DNA of 64,000 bases, from assembly GCF_000378625.1 (NCBI RefSeq), contig NZ_KB905160.1:535619-599618 (forward strand). Direction: 5' to 3'. This DNA comes from Colwellia piezophila ATCC BAA-637. GTDB taxonomy: Bacteria > Pseudomonadota > Gammaproteobacteria > Enterobacterales > Alteromonadaceae. The notes under the pieces are model-generated. The model did no database searches. It was given only the letters and a program-made list of their open reading frames with translations, and was not told the origin of the DNA. Each line of letters opens with the position of its first letter. Position 1 is the first letter of the stretch. The position numbers were made by a program, and so were the translations under genes. This document shows positions 20,713 through 30,138 of this stretch, one piece after another.

Positions 20713-22398
20713 ATGAATTTTAAAAAACTAATTAAACGTACAGTTAATCGCAACGTTATTAATCGAATAGCCATTAAAGGCATAATTAAAAGTGGTCTAA
20801 AACTGTCAACATTAACCGCTGTTATTTTCAGTGGTGAAATCGCCGCAGAGGTTAGCGCAAAACAGCCAAATATCGTTTTCATTATGTCTGACGATCACGC
20901 GGCTAATGCCGTATCTAGTTATGGAGGTCGTTTATCAACGGTATTTAAAACGCCTAATATCGATAGATTAGCCACTGAAGGCATTCGGTTTAATGGTATG
21001 TATGCCAATAACTCTATTTGTACACCAAGTCGTGCAGCGATATTAACCGGACAATATAGTCATACCAATGGCGTTAAAACCCTAGATCAGCCACTGGATC
21101 GCAAAAAAGATAATATGGCCAAACAATTACAGGCGGCAGGTTATCAAACAGCCATTGTCGGTAAGTGGCATTTAAAAACCGAGCCGTCTGGTTTTGATTA
21201 TTACAATGTACTGCCAAACCAAGGTGACTACTTTCAGCCTAAGTTAAAAGAAATTGGTAAAAAATGGAAAAATGGTAATCAAGGTGGAGAGATTTATCCA
21301 GGTTATGTTACTGATGTGATCACCGATGAAAGTATTAAATGGTTAGACAATCGTGATGAAGATAAACCTTTTATGTTGATGATTCATCACAAGGCGCCAC
21401 ATGGGTTGTGGGAGCCAGCTAAACGTCATGAAAATTTTCTTGCTGATGTTCATATTCCAGAGCCAGACAGTTTGTATAATCGTGGTAAACATGGTCCAAC
21501 GGATGCCGTTATTATTGATGGCAAAAAAGGGCAGCAGTTTGGCTCATCGGTATCACGCCGTATCGAAGGTCGTGGTTTAGTGACTCGCATGATGGATGAA
21601 AATTGGCCAACGGGAAAACTTAAAGTTGATAGTTATGACTGGAATACGGTTGTATCAGCAGCTTATCAAAAATATTTAAAAGAATACTTACGTACCATTG
21701 TCGCCATTGATGAAAATGTTGGCCGAGTACTTGATTACCTTGATGAAAACGGTTTAACCGAAAATACCATTGTTATCTACACGTCTGATCAAGGCATGAT
21801 GTTAGGTGAACACGATTATTATGATAAACGTTGGATTTATGAAGAATCTATTCAAATGCCCTTTTTAGTACGTTACCCAAAAGCACACGCTGCTGGGAAC
21901 AAATCGGTAGGAAAGAGCGTGGCAGGTAAAACTACTGATGAACTCTTTATGAACATTGATATTGCACCAAGCCTACTCGACTTAGCCGGTGTGAAAATCC
22001 CTAAATCAATGCAAGGTCAAAGCTTTAAGTCAGCACTATTTGACCCAGAACATGCGAAAGGACGTGATGCTATTTATTACCGGTATTGGTTACATATGAC
22101 GCATCATTATGTTCCTGCGCACTATGGTGTTCGAACTAAAACGCACAAATTGTCATTTTTCTACGGTTTACCTTTAGATTCAAAAGGCGCTATGCCTGCA
22201 GCAACACCACCTTATTGGGAAATGTATGACTTAGCCAAGGATCCGTATGAGATGAATAATTTATATCCTAATGAAGCGAGTAAGTCTGTTACAGCGAAGC
22301 TGAAGATAATTTTGAGCGACTTAAAGCATGAAATTGGTGATAACGATGAAGATTACCCCAGTTTAATGGCAGTAAAAGCTAAGCATTGGCACCAATAA
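20713..22398 (+). CDS. S1-family sulfatase, exported
   Basis: A 561-residue sulfatase with an N-terminal basic and hydrophobic leader of about 46 residues, consistent with export. The catalytic start is IVFIMSDDH near residue 54; the formylglycine site is Cys103 in C-T-P-S-R. The GKWHLK and TSDQG motifs later in the protein are typical of the family. It is second in the 19099-27149 run, so probably co-transcribed with the lipoprotein sulfatase before it and the beta-helix gene after it. It differs strongly in sequence from the first sulfatase, suggesting a different sulfate position. A possible hairpin (CTGCCAAA/TTTGGCAG) lies in the 136-bp gap that follows. Confidence 0.95.
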   Translation: MNFKKLIKRTVNRNVINRIAIKGIIKSGLKLSTLTAVIFSGEIAAEVSAKQPNIVFIMSDDHAANAVSSYGGRLSTVFKTPNIDRLATEGIRFNGMYANNSICTPSRAAILTGQYSHTNGVKTLDQPLDRKKDNMAKQLQAAGYQTAIVGKWHLKTEPSGFDYYNVLPNQGDYFQPKLKEIGKKWKNGNQGGEIYPGYVTDVITDESIKWLDNRDEDKPFMLMIHHKAPHGLWEPAKRHENFLADVHIPEPDSLYNRGKHGPTDAVIIDGKKGQQFGSSVSRRIEGRGLVTRMMDENWPTGKLKVDSYDWNTVVSAAYQKYLKEYLRTIVAIDENVGRVLDYLDENGLTENTIVIYTSDQGMMLGEHDYYDKRWIYEESIQMPFLVRYPKAHAAGNKSVGKSVAGKTTDELFMNIDIAPSLLDLAGVKIPKSMQGQSFKSALFDPEHAKGRDAIYYRYWLHMTHHYVPAHYGVRTKTHKLSFFYGLPLDSKGAMPAATPPYWEMYDLAKDPYEMNNLYPNEASKSVTAKLKIILSDLKHEIGDNDEDYPSLMAVKAKHWHQ

Positions 22399-22534
22399 AT
22401 AGTCTGTCTCAATAATAAGTTGTAGCATAAACACTGCCAAAACATGTCATTAAAGGCAGCTTTGGCAGCTATTAATTGTTGGCATTTATCAAGTAGTGTT
22501 TAGTTAATTTTAATTTAAAGAGTATGAATACCGT

Positions 22535-24694
22535 ATGAAGCAACTGTTGTTATGTTTTCTCATTATATCGGCAATGTCATCGGCTATGGCCACTGAATAT
22601 TTTGTTGCGCTAAATGGCGACGATAATAATGACGGTTCTTTTGAAAAGCCTTTTCAGCATATTCAGTATGCTGCAGATAAAATGCGAGCGGGCGACATTA
22701 CCATGATTCGCGCTGGACACTATTTTGAAAAAGTCACCCTTAAGGACTTTAACGGCACAGAAAAGAAACCTTTTATTTTTAAAGCCTTTAATAATGAAAA
22801 AGTGGTGTTAGACGGTACTATTGTTATTAAATCTAAATGGAAAAAGTACTCAGGAAATATTTATCAAACCCAATTGTCGCAAGCTATTTGGCAATTATTT
22901 GTTAATGATAAAAGCATGACCTCAGCACGTTGGCCAAATGGTAATTGGTACGATGGTTCAATATGGGATAAAAAGAATGCCATGATGTGGCCAGAAAAAG
23001 GTGAGTTAGGGTCTTATTACAATAAAGCGTTAACAGCACTTAACTTTGATTTAACCGGTGGCATTATCGTGGTTAATTCAGGGTCTTTTAAAAGCTATCA
23101 AACAAGTATTACTCAACATAAAGCCGGTAATGATCACTTCTCTTTTAACACCAAAGGCGTTAAATCTCACTTTAGCTTTGATCAGGGCGTTAAACGGCAC
23201 GGTTACTTTCTAGAAGGAAAGCTAGGCTTACTTGATGAAGAGAATGAGTGGTTTTTTGATGCCAACACTATGTTGTTGTATTTATGGGCTGAGCAGGGCG
23301 TTAATCCTGAAACGCTTGAAATTCGGGGCAAAGTGCAAAGCTATGCGCTTAACATAGATCGTTCTAGCGATGTTCAATTTAAGGGGGTTGATTTTTTTGC
23401 CACCACTTTTAATGTTAAAAATAGTCGCTATATCAAGATAGAAGATGTAGAGCTAAATTATCCTTCCTATTCAAAACGTATGTTAGGTGACACTTCTCGT
23501 ATTGAAGTGACCAAAATGTTAGTCAAAAAAGATAACGATACCGCTAAAAATCATCTGCTTAATTGCAAAATATCTTATACCGATGGTCCTGCTATAGAAA
23601 TGAATGGTAGCGGAAATGTGGTCGAGAATTGCCTGATGAGCAACATCGATTATAGCTGTACCTATAAAGGTGGCTATACCCTAAATATGGTCAAGTCGAG
23701 TGATCTTATTTTCAGGCGCAATACCGTGAAAACGACTGGCTGCTCAGAATTATTTAAAGCAGGTGTTCGTAACCGCATTGAACTCAATGATTTATCTGAT
23801 TCTGGTCATTTGCAAAATGATGGCTCTTTGATTCAAGTCAGTGTCAAACAACAGCCCGGCAGTATCGTTCGTTATAATTGGCTACATGACAGTGTTAAGC
23901 AGGGTATTCGCTTCGACAATAAGAACACACCGAATGCACCTTATGGTCAACAGGGCAATGTTTTTAATAATGTTGCTTGGAACACCGATCGCATTTTTTT
24001 CAAAGGTGATAATCATTTCATATTTAATAATGTTAGTTTTGATAATCGTCAAAATGATTTGATTATTAGTAGTAATAAAGCGATTCAAGGTCATAACCAC
24101 GGCACAATAACCCGTAATAATATTAGCAATAAATTTTCTGGTCATAGAAGTAAGCCAGGTAATAAATACCCAGTGCCTGGTGTTGTTGGTCATAACTGGC
24201 ATGGCGCCGCTTTAGGATTAGATGTTCGTTCACAACTTCGCGATCCGGATAACTTAGATTTTCGTCCAAAAGCTGACTCAGATCTAGTTGATGCGGGGTT
24301 GGCTATTAAAAATAAAACCAGTCATTTTCTTGGCAAAGCACCCGATATTGGTGCTTATGAATTTGGCGCCCGTGATTATTGGATCCCAGGTTTTCAAGCT
24401 GAAAAAACATCACAGCCGGTACCTCCGCTTGCCGCAACTAAGGTAAAACATGATGCTGACTTAATGTGGCTTAATGCTTATCAAGCAAGTAGTCACTTGG
24501 TATATTTCGGCAACAATGAACAGCAGGTTTTCACGGCAAATAAATCATCCACGCAATATCAAGGGGAGTATCAACATAACATCTTTACTCCCAAGGTATT
24601 AACGCCGGGAAAAACCTACTATTGGCGTGTTGATGCCATCAAAGAGGGGCGAGTGATTGAAGGTGATGTTTGGATGTTCACCGTAGCAGACTAA
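22535..24694 (+). CDS. secreted right-handed beta-helix protein with C-terminal Fn3-like domain
   Basis: A 719-residue exported protein: signal peptide 1-19 (ends SAMA), then EYFVALNGDDNNDGS, the typical opening of parallel beta-helix carbohydrate-active proteins (DUF1565/chondroitinase-B-like N-terminus), then helix coils to about residue 610. Residues about 625-719 look like a fibronectin-III-type domain (YYWRVDA, GDVWMFTV). Its first 700 residues are clearly related to the N-terminal parts of the proteins at 30139 and 60505 (shared IWQLxVxD, ARWPN and KxQSYA segments), so it is the minimal member of that group. Beta-helix enzymes include polysaccharide lyases and some hydrolases; activity here on the sulfated polymer is an inference. 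Third gene of the run. Confidence 0.8.
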   Translation: MKQLLLCFLIISAMSSAMATEYFVALNGDDNNDGSFEKPFQHIQYAADKMRAGDITMIRAGHYFEKVTLKDFNGTEKKPFIFKAFNNEKVVLDGTIVIKSKWKKYSGNIYQTQLSQAIWQLFVNDKSMTSARWPNGNWYDGSIWDKKNAMMWPEKGELGSYYNKALTALNFDLTGGIIVVNSGSFKSYQTSITQHKAGNDHFSFNTKGVKSHFSFDQGVKRHGYFLEGKLGLLDEENEWFFDANTMLLYLWAEQGVNPETLEIRGKVQSYALNIDRSSDVQFKGVDFFATTFNVKNSRYIKIEDVELNYPSYSKRMLGDTSRIEVTKMLVKKDNDTAKNHLLNCKISYTDGPAIEMNGSGNVVENCLMSNIDYSCTYKGGYTLNMVKSSDLIFRRNTVKTTGCSELFKAGVRNRIELNDLSDSGHLQNDGSLIQVSVKQQPGSIVRYNWLHDSVKQGIRFDNKNTPNAPYGQQGNVFNNVAWNTDRIFFKGDNHFIFNNVSFDNRQNDLIISSNKAIQGHNHGTITRNNISNKFSGHRSKPGNKYPVPGVVGHNWHGAALGLDVRSQLRDPDNLDFRPKADSDLVDAGLAIKNKTSHFLGKAPDIGAYEFGARDYWIPGFQAEKTSQPVPPLAATKVKHDADLMWLNAYQASSHLVYFGNNEQQVFTANKSSTQYQGEYQHNIFTPKVLTPGKTYYWRVDAIKEGRVIEGDVWMFTVAD

Positions 24695-24791
24695 GAGAAA
24701 TTTAAAACAATTTAACTTGATAGTCGTGTTGGATTTTTATTGCGCTATCAACAATATTAATAACAATTAGAACAGTTAGTTTGGAAAAATC

Positions 24792-27149
24792 ATGATAAAA
24801 AAATATTTTAATAAAAGTTCATTTTTACTCGCAACATGTTGCACCTTGGCATTAGCTGCTTGTGGCGGAAATTCAGTTGAATCAAGCAGTACAAAAAGTG
24901 CTCAAGCGAGTAGCCAAGCAGCTACTTCACTAGAGCTTTACGTTTCTCCTCAAGGGGAACTTGGTAATGCAGGTAGTAAAGAAGCCCCTTTTGCTACCTT
25001 AGCCTCAGCACGTGATGCTATTCGTGCACTTGATGCCAAACAAAGACAGCAAGATATTATTGTTTGGTTACGTGGTGGTACTTATACCTTAACTGATACT
25101 TGGGTATTGAATCAACAAGATGGTGGTGTCGGTAATTCATTCGTTCACTACAAAGCCTATGCACAAGAAAAACCTGTTATTTCAAGTGGTAAATTGGTTG
25201 ATGGCTGGAAAAAATTAACCACTGCAGTCGAAGGTTTACCGAAAGTTGCTCAAGACAATGTTTGGGTTGCCGATGTGACCCGTGAAGAATATGGTCGTTT
25301 TACTGCCATGTTTACCAATGATAAACGTTTGCCTAGAGCCCGAAGTGCTCGTTTTGATGGTGTCAAACCAACGGGTTATGAGATTGCTGATTCACGCAAC
25401 GTGATGCATAAAAAAGATCGTCATTTACTGCGTGAAATTCGATATGTGGAAGGCGCGCCTATTCGTGATTGGCAGAACCTTGATGATATCGAAGTGTTTT
25501 TCAACCCAGTACCTTGGGCACTTAATTTCATTCCTCTTGAGTCGATAGATTTAGATGAAAAACTTTTAACGCTTAAATATGAAGCCAATGCTCCTGCATT
25601 TTCACAAAATGGTCCTTGGGCAGTAATAGAAAATGCTGTTGATTTCATTGATGAAGCTGGTGAGTGGGCACATAACAGCTTAACCGGTAAACTTTATTAC
25701 TGGCCACATGATAACCAAAAACCCTCGGACATCACTATTCCTCAACTTAAAGAGTTAGTACGTGTGGAAGGGAAAATAGATTATGACGGCCCAGTTGATC
25801 AACCGGTTAGAAACATTAGTTTTGAAGGTTTAACTTTTACCCAAGCCAAACGTGCGACCTGGCATGAAGATCATAAAGGCTGGGGAATACAACATGACTG
25901 GGATACCTTTGATACCGGAAATGCCATGTTACGTTTTCGTGGCGCTGAAAACATGCAGGTGCTTAAAAGTCACTTTACCAACTCGGCAGGCTCTGCTATT
26001 CGTCTAGATTTACATGCACAAAACATTACCATTAAAGACAACTTAATTGATTATGTTGGTCATATGGGCATTTTATTAGCAGGTTATGGTCCTGGCACCA
26101 AAGACGTAAATCACCACAACACTATTACCAATAATATTATTCATCATGTCGGTGAAATAATTTGGCACGGTCATGCTGTTTTTGTTTGGCAAAGTGGTAG
26201 TAATACCATTTCTAATAACTGGATCCATCATGTTCCTCGTAAAGCTGTCGGTGTTGCCGGACCTCGTGTACAAATTATGATGAAAAAGCATGAAGATTTT
26301 GACGAAGCGGCTAAAACAATTCGTTGGAATGAAATGGACTTAGATGTTGATTGGACTGTTGATGCTCAAGAACACTTTATGCCGTACTTACATGCAAAAA
26401 ATAACATCATTGAAAATAATAAAGTCACGAAAACGTTATTGCAATTACATGATGGTGCATCAATTAATATTTCAGGTGCGGGTGAAGGTAATATTATCCG
26501 TCACAACTACATTTACGATGTTGATTACATAGGCGCGCGTACCGATGATTGGCAACGAGGTACTATTACTACACAAAATATCATTGAAAATGCTGGTACA
26601 GGTATTGTCCATAAAGACTACAACCATATTACTAACAATATTTTCATCAATATCAATGGCGAAGCTATCCGCATGCGGGCATTCCCACGCCAGTACTTTA
26701 AAGCTGAATCAGTGATCAAGCATAATATCTTTACAGAAGCTCGTCGTCCGCCCTATGGTGCGAGAGATTTATGGAATTCTAAAGAGTTTTTTGCTACCAA
26801 GAAGGGCACCAAAAAAATTCCTTATGAGTATTTATTAGATAACAATACCTATGCATTTTCAGGTAGTGAAAAGTTTCTTAAAAAACATAAAGAAAATGGT
26901 GTTGAATTGAACTCAGTAACTACAGAGCAGCAACAGTTCGTTGATATTGCCAACAAAGACTTCAGGTTAGTAGATAATGCCCAAGCGTTACAAACAGGCT
27001 TTAAACCTTTCGATGTCAGCATGGATTCATTTGGGGTAAGTAAAGACTACCCAAAATATTTGTTAAAGCTTGATCGTGACACCATGCAGTGGGGTGGTGA
27101 AACTCTCTTACATGGTGGTATTGAAGTCGTAAAAAAGAATGTTCATTAA
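24792..27149 (+). CDS. GH141-like right-handed beta-helix protein, lipoprotein
   Basis: A 785-residue lipoprotein (L-A-A-C-G-G lipobox at about residue 23-26). The opening ELYVSPQGELGNAGS, then EAPFATLASARDAIR and WLRGGTYTL, and the overall beta-helix plan resemble GH141, a family that includes alpha-L-fucosidase and xylanase activities. I judge this from remembered family pattern, not a search. Helix coils rich in NIIENNKV and HNNI-type turns run through residues 400-700. It is the last gene of the 19099-27149 run. Working with the sulfatases, it could trim fucose side chains. If not GH141, it would still be a beta-helix carbohydrate-active enzyme. Confidence 0.75.
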   Translation: MIKKYFNKSSFLLATCCTLALAACGGNSVESSSTKSAQASSQAATSLELYVSPQGELGNAGSKEAPFATLASARDAIRALDAKQRQQDIIVWLRGGTYTLTDTWVLNQQDGGVGNSFVHYKAYAQEKPVISSGKLVDGWKKLTTAVEGLPKVAQDNVWVADVTREEYGRFTAMFTNDKRLPRARSARFDGVKPTGYEIADSRNVMHKKDRHLLREIRYVEGAPIRDWQNLDDIEVFFNPVPWALNFIPLESIDLDEKLLTLKYEANAPAFSQNGPWAVIENAVDFIDEAGEWAHNSLTGKLYYWPHDNQKPSDITIPQLKELVRVEGKIDYDGPVDQPVRNISFEGLTFTQAKRATWHEDHKGWGIQHDWDTFDTGNAMLRFRGAENMQVLKSHFTNSAGSAIRLDLHAQNITIKDNLIDYVGHMGILLAGYGPGTKDVNHHNTITNNIIHHVGEIIWHGHAVFVWQSGSNTISNNWIHHVPRKAVGVAGPRVQIMMKKHEDFDEAAKTIRWNEMDLDVDWTVDAQEHFMPYLHAKNNIIENNKVTKTLLQLHDGASINISGAGEGNIIRHNYIYDVDYIGARTDDWQRGTITTQNIIENAGTGIVHKDYNHITNNIFININGEAIRMRAFPRQYFKAESVIKHNIFTEARRPPYGARDLWNSKEFFATKKGTKKIPYEYLLDNNTYAFSGSEKFLKKHKENGVELNSVTTEQQQFVDIANKDFRLVDNAQALQTGFKPFDVSMDSFGVSKDYPKYLLKLDRDTMQWGGETLLHGGIEVVKKNVH

Positions 27150-27687
27150 CCGTTTAGGTTAGCTATTACAAGTAATGGCTTCATCCTAAGATAAAGCTAG
27201 TTACGCACTTATTTGTCATTCCCGAGGGGTTAATCGGGAACCCATATGGCTACTAAGAAACAATCTTAAGTAATTTGCTAGCTACGCAAACTAATTTATC
27301 GGCTTGTATTAGGGGGTAAAATGAAAAGTAAACCGCCTATTTTTACGATAAAGCTCTTAACTTAGAAAATAAATTTAATTTAATAGCTTGTTCTAATTAG
27401 AATTTAAACAAAGATAATAATAATGTTGTTATCAGTGATGTGATAAGCAGTAAAAAATAAAGAATATTAAGCAAACGGCTAAAGCATTAGTCGCCAGCTA
27501 AAATATTTTATAATAAACAAAAATCCAGCGTTGAAAGGCGCTGGATTTTTTTGTGATTTTACATTGCTGCCTGTTAATAAAGGGCATGATGGTTACAATA
27601 CTCCACTAAGCTGTTTCAAAGTCGTAACAACTTAGCAATAGATAATACGTTAATATTTATACAGATTTTTCAATAAGGGTATAGATT
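27150..27687. other. non-coding gap after the sulfatase/beta-helix run
   Basis: No gene is seen. It contains a small palindrome, TTCCCGA (27219-27225) with TCGGGAA (27234-27240), inside a GTCATTCCCG...CGGGAACCC context that resembles common intergenic palindromes of proteobacteria. It also contains the terminator at 27520-27553, far (about 370 bp) from the preceding stop. Confidence 0.5.
27520..27553 (+). terminator. strong rho-independent terminator
   Basis: AAAATCCAGCG (27520-27530) pairs with CGCTGGATTTT (27539-27549), followed by more T. It probably ends transcripts of the run finishing at 27149, or of a lost gene between. Confidence 0.85.
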
Positions 27688-27960
27688 ATGAACGATATTA
27701 ACACCAATAAAAGTATAAATAGTTTAAATGTTGATACACAACGCACACCGGTTGAACTTCTTTCTATAGTGGGAAAATCAACCAAGTCGGTAACCATTGA
27801 TACATCATTTAAGTCGGTTGAAGGAATTAATATTGTTGAATTAAGGAACATCTTAAATCAACTAAATGATAAAGCGTTATCTTCGGCGCTCTTTTATGAT
27901 TTTTTACAAGCTAAAACCAATGATGAGATGAATTGGGATCATAATATTACCGCTTTCTAA
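27688..27960 (+). CDS. small protein of unknown function
   Basis: A 90-residue ORF with an ATG start and a weak AAGGG about ten bases upstream. I do not recognise a family. The protein is rich in Asn, Thr and Ser at the start, has a likely helix around VELRNILNQLNDKAL, and has no signal peptide or membrane segment. It stands alone between a terminator and a palindromic repeat. It might be a genuine small cytoplasmic protein or an orphan fragment. Confidence 0.5.
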   Translation: MNDINTNKSINSLNVDTQRTPVELLSIVGKSTKSVTIDTSFKSVEGINIVELRNILNQLNDKALSSALFYDFLQAKTNDEMNWDHNITAF

Positions 27961-27968
27961 TGTAGTTA

Positions 27969-28016
27969 ATACCATTCCGTATAAAGAAGCGATCACTTAC
28001 TTATGCAGATTGGTAT
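27969..28016. repeat. 48-bp palindrome, minimal form of the MITE-like repeat
   Basis: Starts ATACCATTCCGTATAAAG and ends CAGATTGGTAT, forming one imperfect palindrome. It corresponds to the two termini of the element at 9943 joined with nothing between them, so it may be an internally deleted copy. Confidence 0.6.
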
Positions 28017-28218
28017 AATCTTTAAACGAATTTTATCGCCAAGCCAAGTTAAAATTCAGGGTTAAGCTGGAATTATAAAGGTTTTATACTGCAGGCTATG
28101 TCGAACGCTTTGTCTCACATAAAAACCGTTACACCGGCCAAAGTAACGGCTTATTGTTAAGTTATTAGCCACTGACCGCTAGTCTGTCTAGTCTGTCTAG
28201 TCTTTATGCCTAGTGTTG

Positions 28219-29802
28219 TCAGTGCTGTTGGTCTTTGTTTTTCTTCTTGTACTTACGTTTTTTCTTCGTTTTGTTACCCGCTTTAGCCACCTTAGGCGCT
28301 TTGGGCAACATTTTTTCGGTCAAGCCTACCGCCGTCAGTTCACTTTGCAGGGCGACTTCCAGCTTAGCCATCTGTCTTGCATACTCAGGATTAGTGCCCA
28401 AATTGTCCATCTGATCGGGATCATTTTTTCGGTCATACAATTCAGGCGGGAAACCTGGAACATGTACAAAAGTGTAACGGTCATTGCGCACCCCATAGTG
28501 ATTTGGCCCTGACGAGTAGGTGTAAAGCGTTTGTGTACGCCAGTCACTTGGCGCGTCTTCACCTTTGAGCATTGGCAAGAAGCTGCGACCTTCCATCGCC
28601 ACAGGAACCGGCACACCCACCATATCTAGTAGAGTTGGCGCGATATCGATATTCATCACCATATCCGCATTTACAGAGCCAGCCTTGATCAACTTAGGGT
28701 AACGGATCAGGAAGGGCGTTTTTACCGAGCTTTCAAATATCAACCGCTTGTCATAGAAACCATGCTGACCCAACCAGTAACCTTGATCCGACATATAAAC
28801 CACAATGGTATTGTCCAGCTCGCCTTCGGCTTCTAGGTAGTCCATCACACGCTTGAAGTTATCATCGTTCCCGGCAACTGCGCGCGAATACTTGCGCACC
28901 ATCTGCTGGTAGGTAGCACCGATTTTGGATTCTTCATTATTGGCGTCGTGTTCAGGCATGGCATTGGGAGCTTTCGCCTTTAACCCCTTGAGATAACGGG
29001 GCTCACGAACACCACCATATTCGGCACCGCCGTAAACTAAATTGTGCTTACGAAGGCGTGACCACTCGCGTTTGAGGTTAGAGTTGGACTCATGTACACG
29101 CTCGTACAGAGACGCAGGCTCAGGAAAGGTCACATCCGCATTTAAATTGTCATAACGGGCATGATGCTCAAAACCTTCGTGAGGTGCTTTAAACTGCAGC
29201 CCCATTAAAAAGGGTCTTTTCTTGTCGCGCTCTGCCAACCATTCCAAGGCAATATCGGCGTAAACATCGGTGGAGTAACCTTCACGCTGCCATTCACCTT
29301 CTGAGCCTTTAAAGGTTGGGTTAAAATACTTACCCTGGCCTTTTACCATCATGTGCTTGTCGTAACCTTTAGGAGTAGAGCCCAAGTGCCATTTACCTAT
29401 CAGCCAGGTTTGGTAGCCGGCTTTTTGTAGTGCATGTGAATAACGCGGTGAATCGTCGTTAATGCCATTGTTATTACCAGTCACGCCGTTACTGTGCGGG
29501 TATTGGCCAGTGTAAGTGGCAGCACGGGCAGGCGAGCAGATTGAGGTGGTTACCGACATATTGGTAAAACGCATGCCCTCATTGGCAACACGGTCGATAT
29601 TTGGGGTTTTTATCGTGTCCTTAAGATGCGATTCATAGGCGGAAATGGCTTCAAAGGCGTGGTCATCTACTAACACCATCAGAATGTTTGGTTTTTTATC
29701 CGCCGCTATGACCGGCAGACTTAACGCGGGTGACAATAAGGCGGTAGCCAAAATACCTTTTAGGGTATTGATGACCCTTATTAAATTTATTTTATTGGTC
29801 AT
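28219..29802 (-). CDS. S1-family sulfatase, exported
   Basis: A sulfatase of about 527 residues. The ATG at 29802 is preferred because AAGGAG sits about five bases upstream; a GTG two codons earlier (29808) overlaps that site. After a signal peptide ending around residue 34 (VIAA) comes NILMVLVDDH, and the formylglycine site is Cys89 in C-S-P-A-R, a C-x-P-x-R motif. The gene ends in a lysine-rich tail (KTKKKRKYKKKNK), which is unusual and may bind anionic sulfated glycans or the cell surface. The gene is visibly richer in G+C than its neighbours: 30 of 60 bases in 28801-28860 against 23 of 60 in 25501-25560. This suggests separate acquisition. Confidence 0.94.
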   Translation of the reverse strand: MTNKINLIRVINTLKGILATALLSPALSLPVIAADKKPNILMVLVDDHAFEAISAYESHLKDTIKTPNIDRVANEGMRFTNMSVTTSICSPARAATYTGQYPHSNGVTGNNNGINDDSPRYSHALQKAGYQTWLIGKWHLGSTPKGYDKHMMVKGQGKYFNPTFKGSEGEWQREGYSTDVYADIALEWLAERDKKRPFLMGLQFKAPHEGFEHHARYDNLNADVTFPEPASLYERVHESNSNLKREWSRLRKHNLVYGGAEYGGVREPRYLKGLKAKAPNAMPEHDANNEESKIGATYQQMVRKYSRAVAGNDDNFKRVMDYLEAEGELDNTIVVYMSDQGYWLGQHGFYDKRLIFESSVKTPFLIRYPKLIKAGSVNADMVMNIDIAPTLLDMVGVPVPVAMEGRSFLPMLKGEDAPSDWRTQTLYTYSSGPNHYGVRNDRYTFVHVPGFPPELYDRKNDPDQMDNLGTNPEYARQMAKLEVALQSELTAVGLTEKMLPKAPKVAKAGNKTKKKRKYKKKNKDQQH

Positions 29803-30138
29803 AAGCACTCCTTGTTTAGTATTTAATGTTTCATATTAATTTATTGAGAGACCTTGTGTCCTTTATGTATAATACTCAAAAAATGGTGTGAGGCAATACA
29901 TTAAGGGTTCAAAGCGTCAATTTTACTGTGTCCAGTATGTTTTATGGGGTTTGTTATTCCGAAATGAAATTTATTATTTAAGTGGAGCCTGGCCGTAACC
30001 TATTTTGTACCCCGTACTATTAAGTACTTATTGTAAATAATAATCACTAACGTATAATCGTTATACATAAAACCTTGATGGTTTGCTAATAAGTAAACTC
30101 TCGATCACATTCTCTCATTACAACAGTGGTATTAATAA
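29803..30138. promoter_or_regulatory. divergent intergenic region
   Basis: This gap separates the minus-strand sulfatase from the plus-strand 1209-residue gene and must hold both promoters. It contains an inverted repeat GTATAA (30052-30057) with TTATAC (30061-30066), about 70 bases before the ATG at 30139, which could be an operator. No gene is seen. Confidence 0.45.

Noticed and set aside
27219..27240. Terminator for the beta-helix gene ending at 27149
   Set aside because: The 7-bp stem has no T-run after it and matches a common intergenic palindrome type; the better terminator is at 27520.
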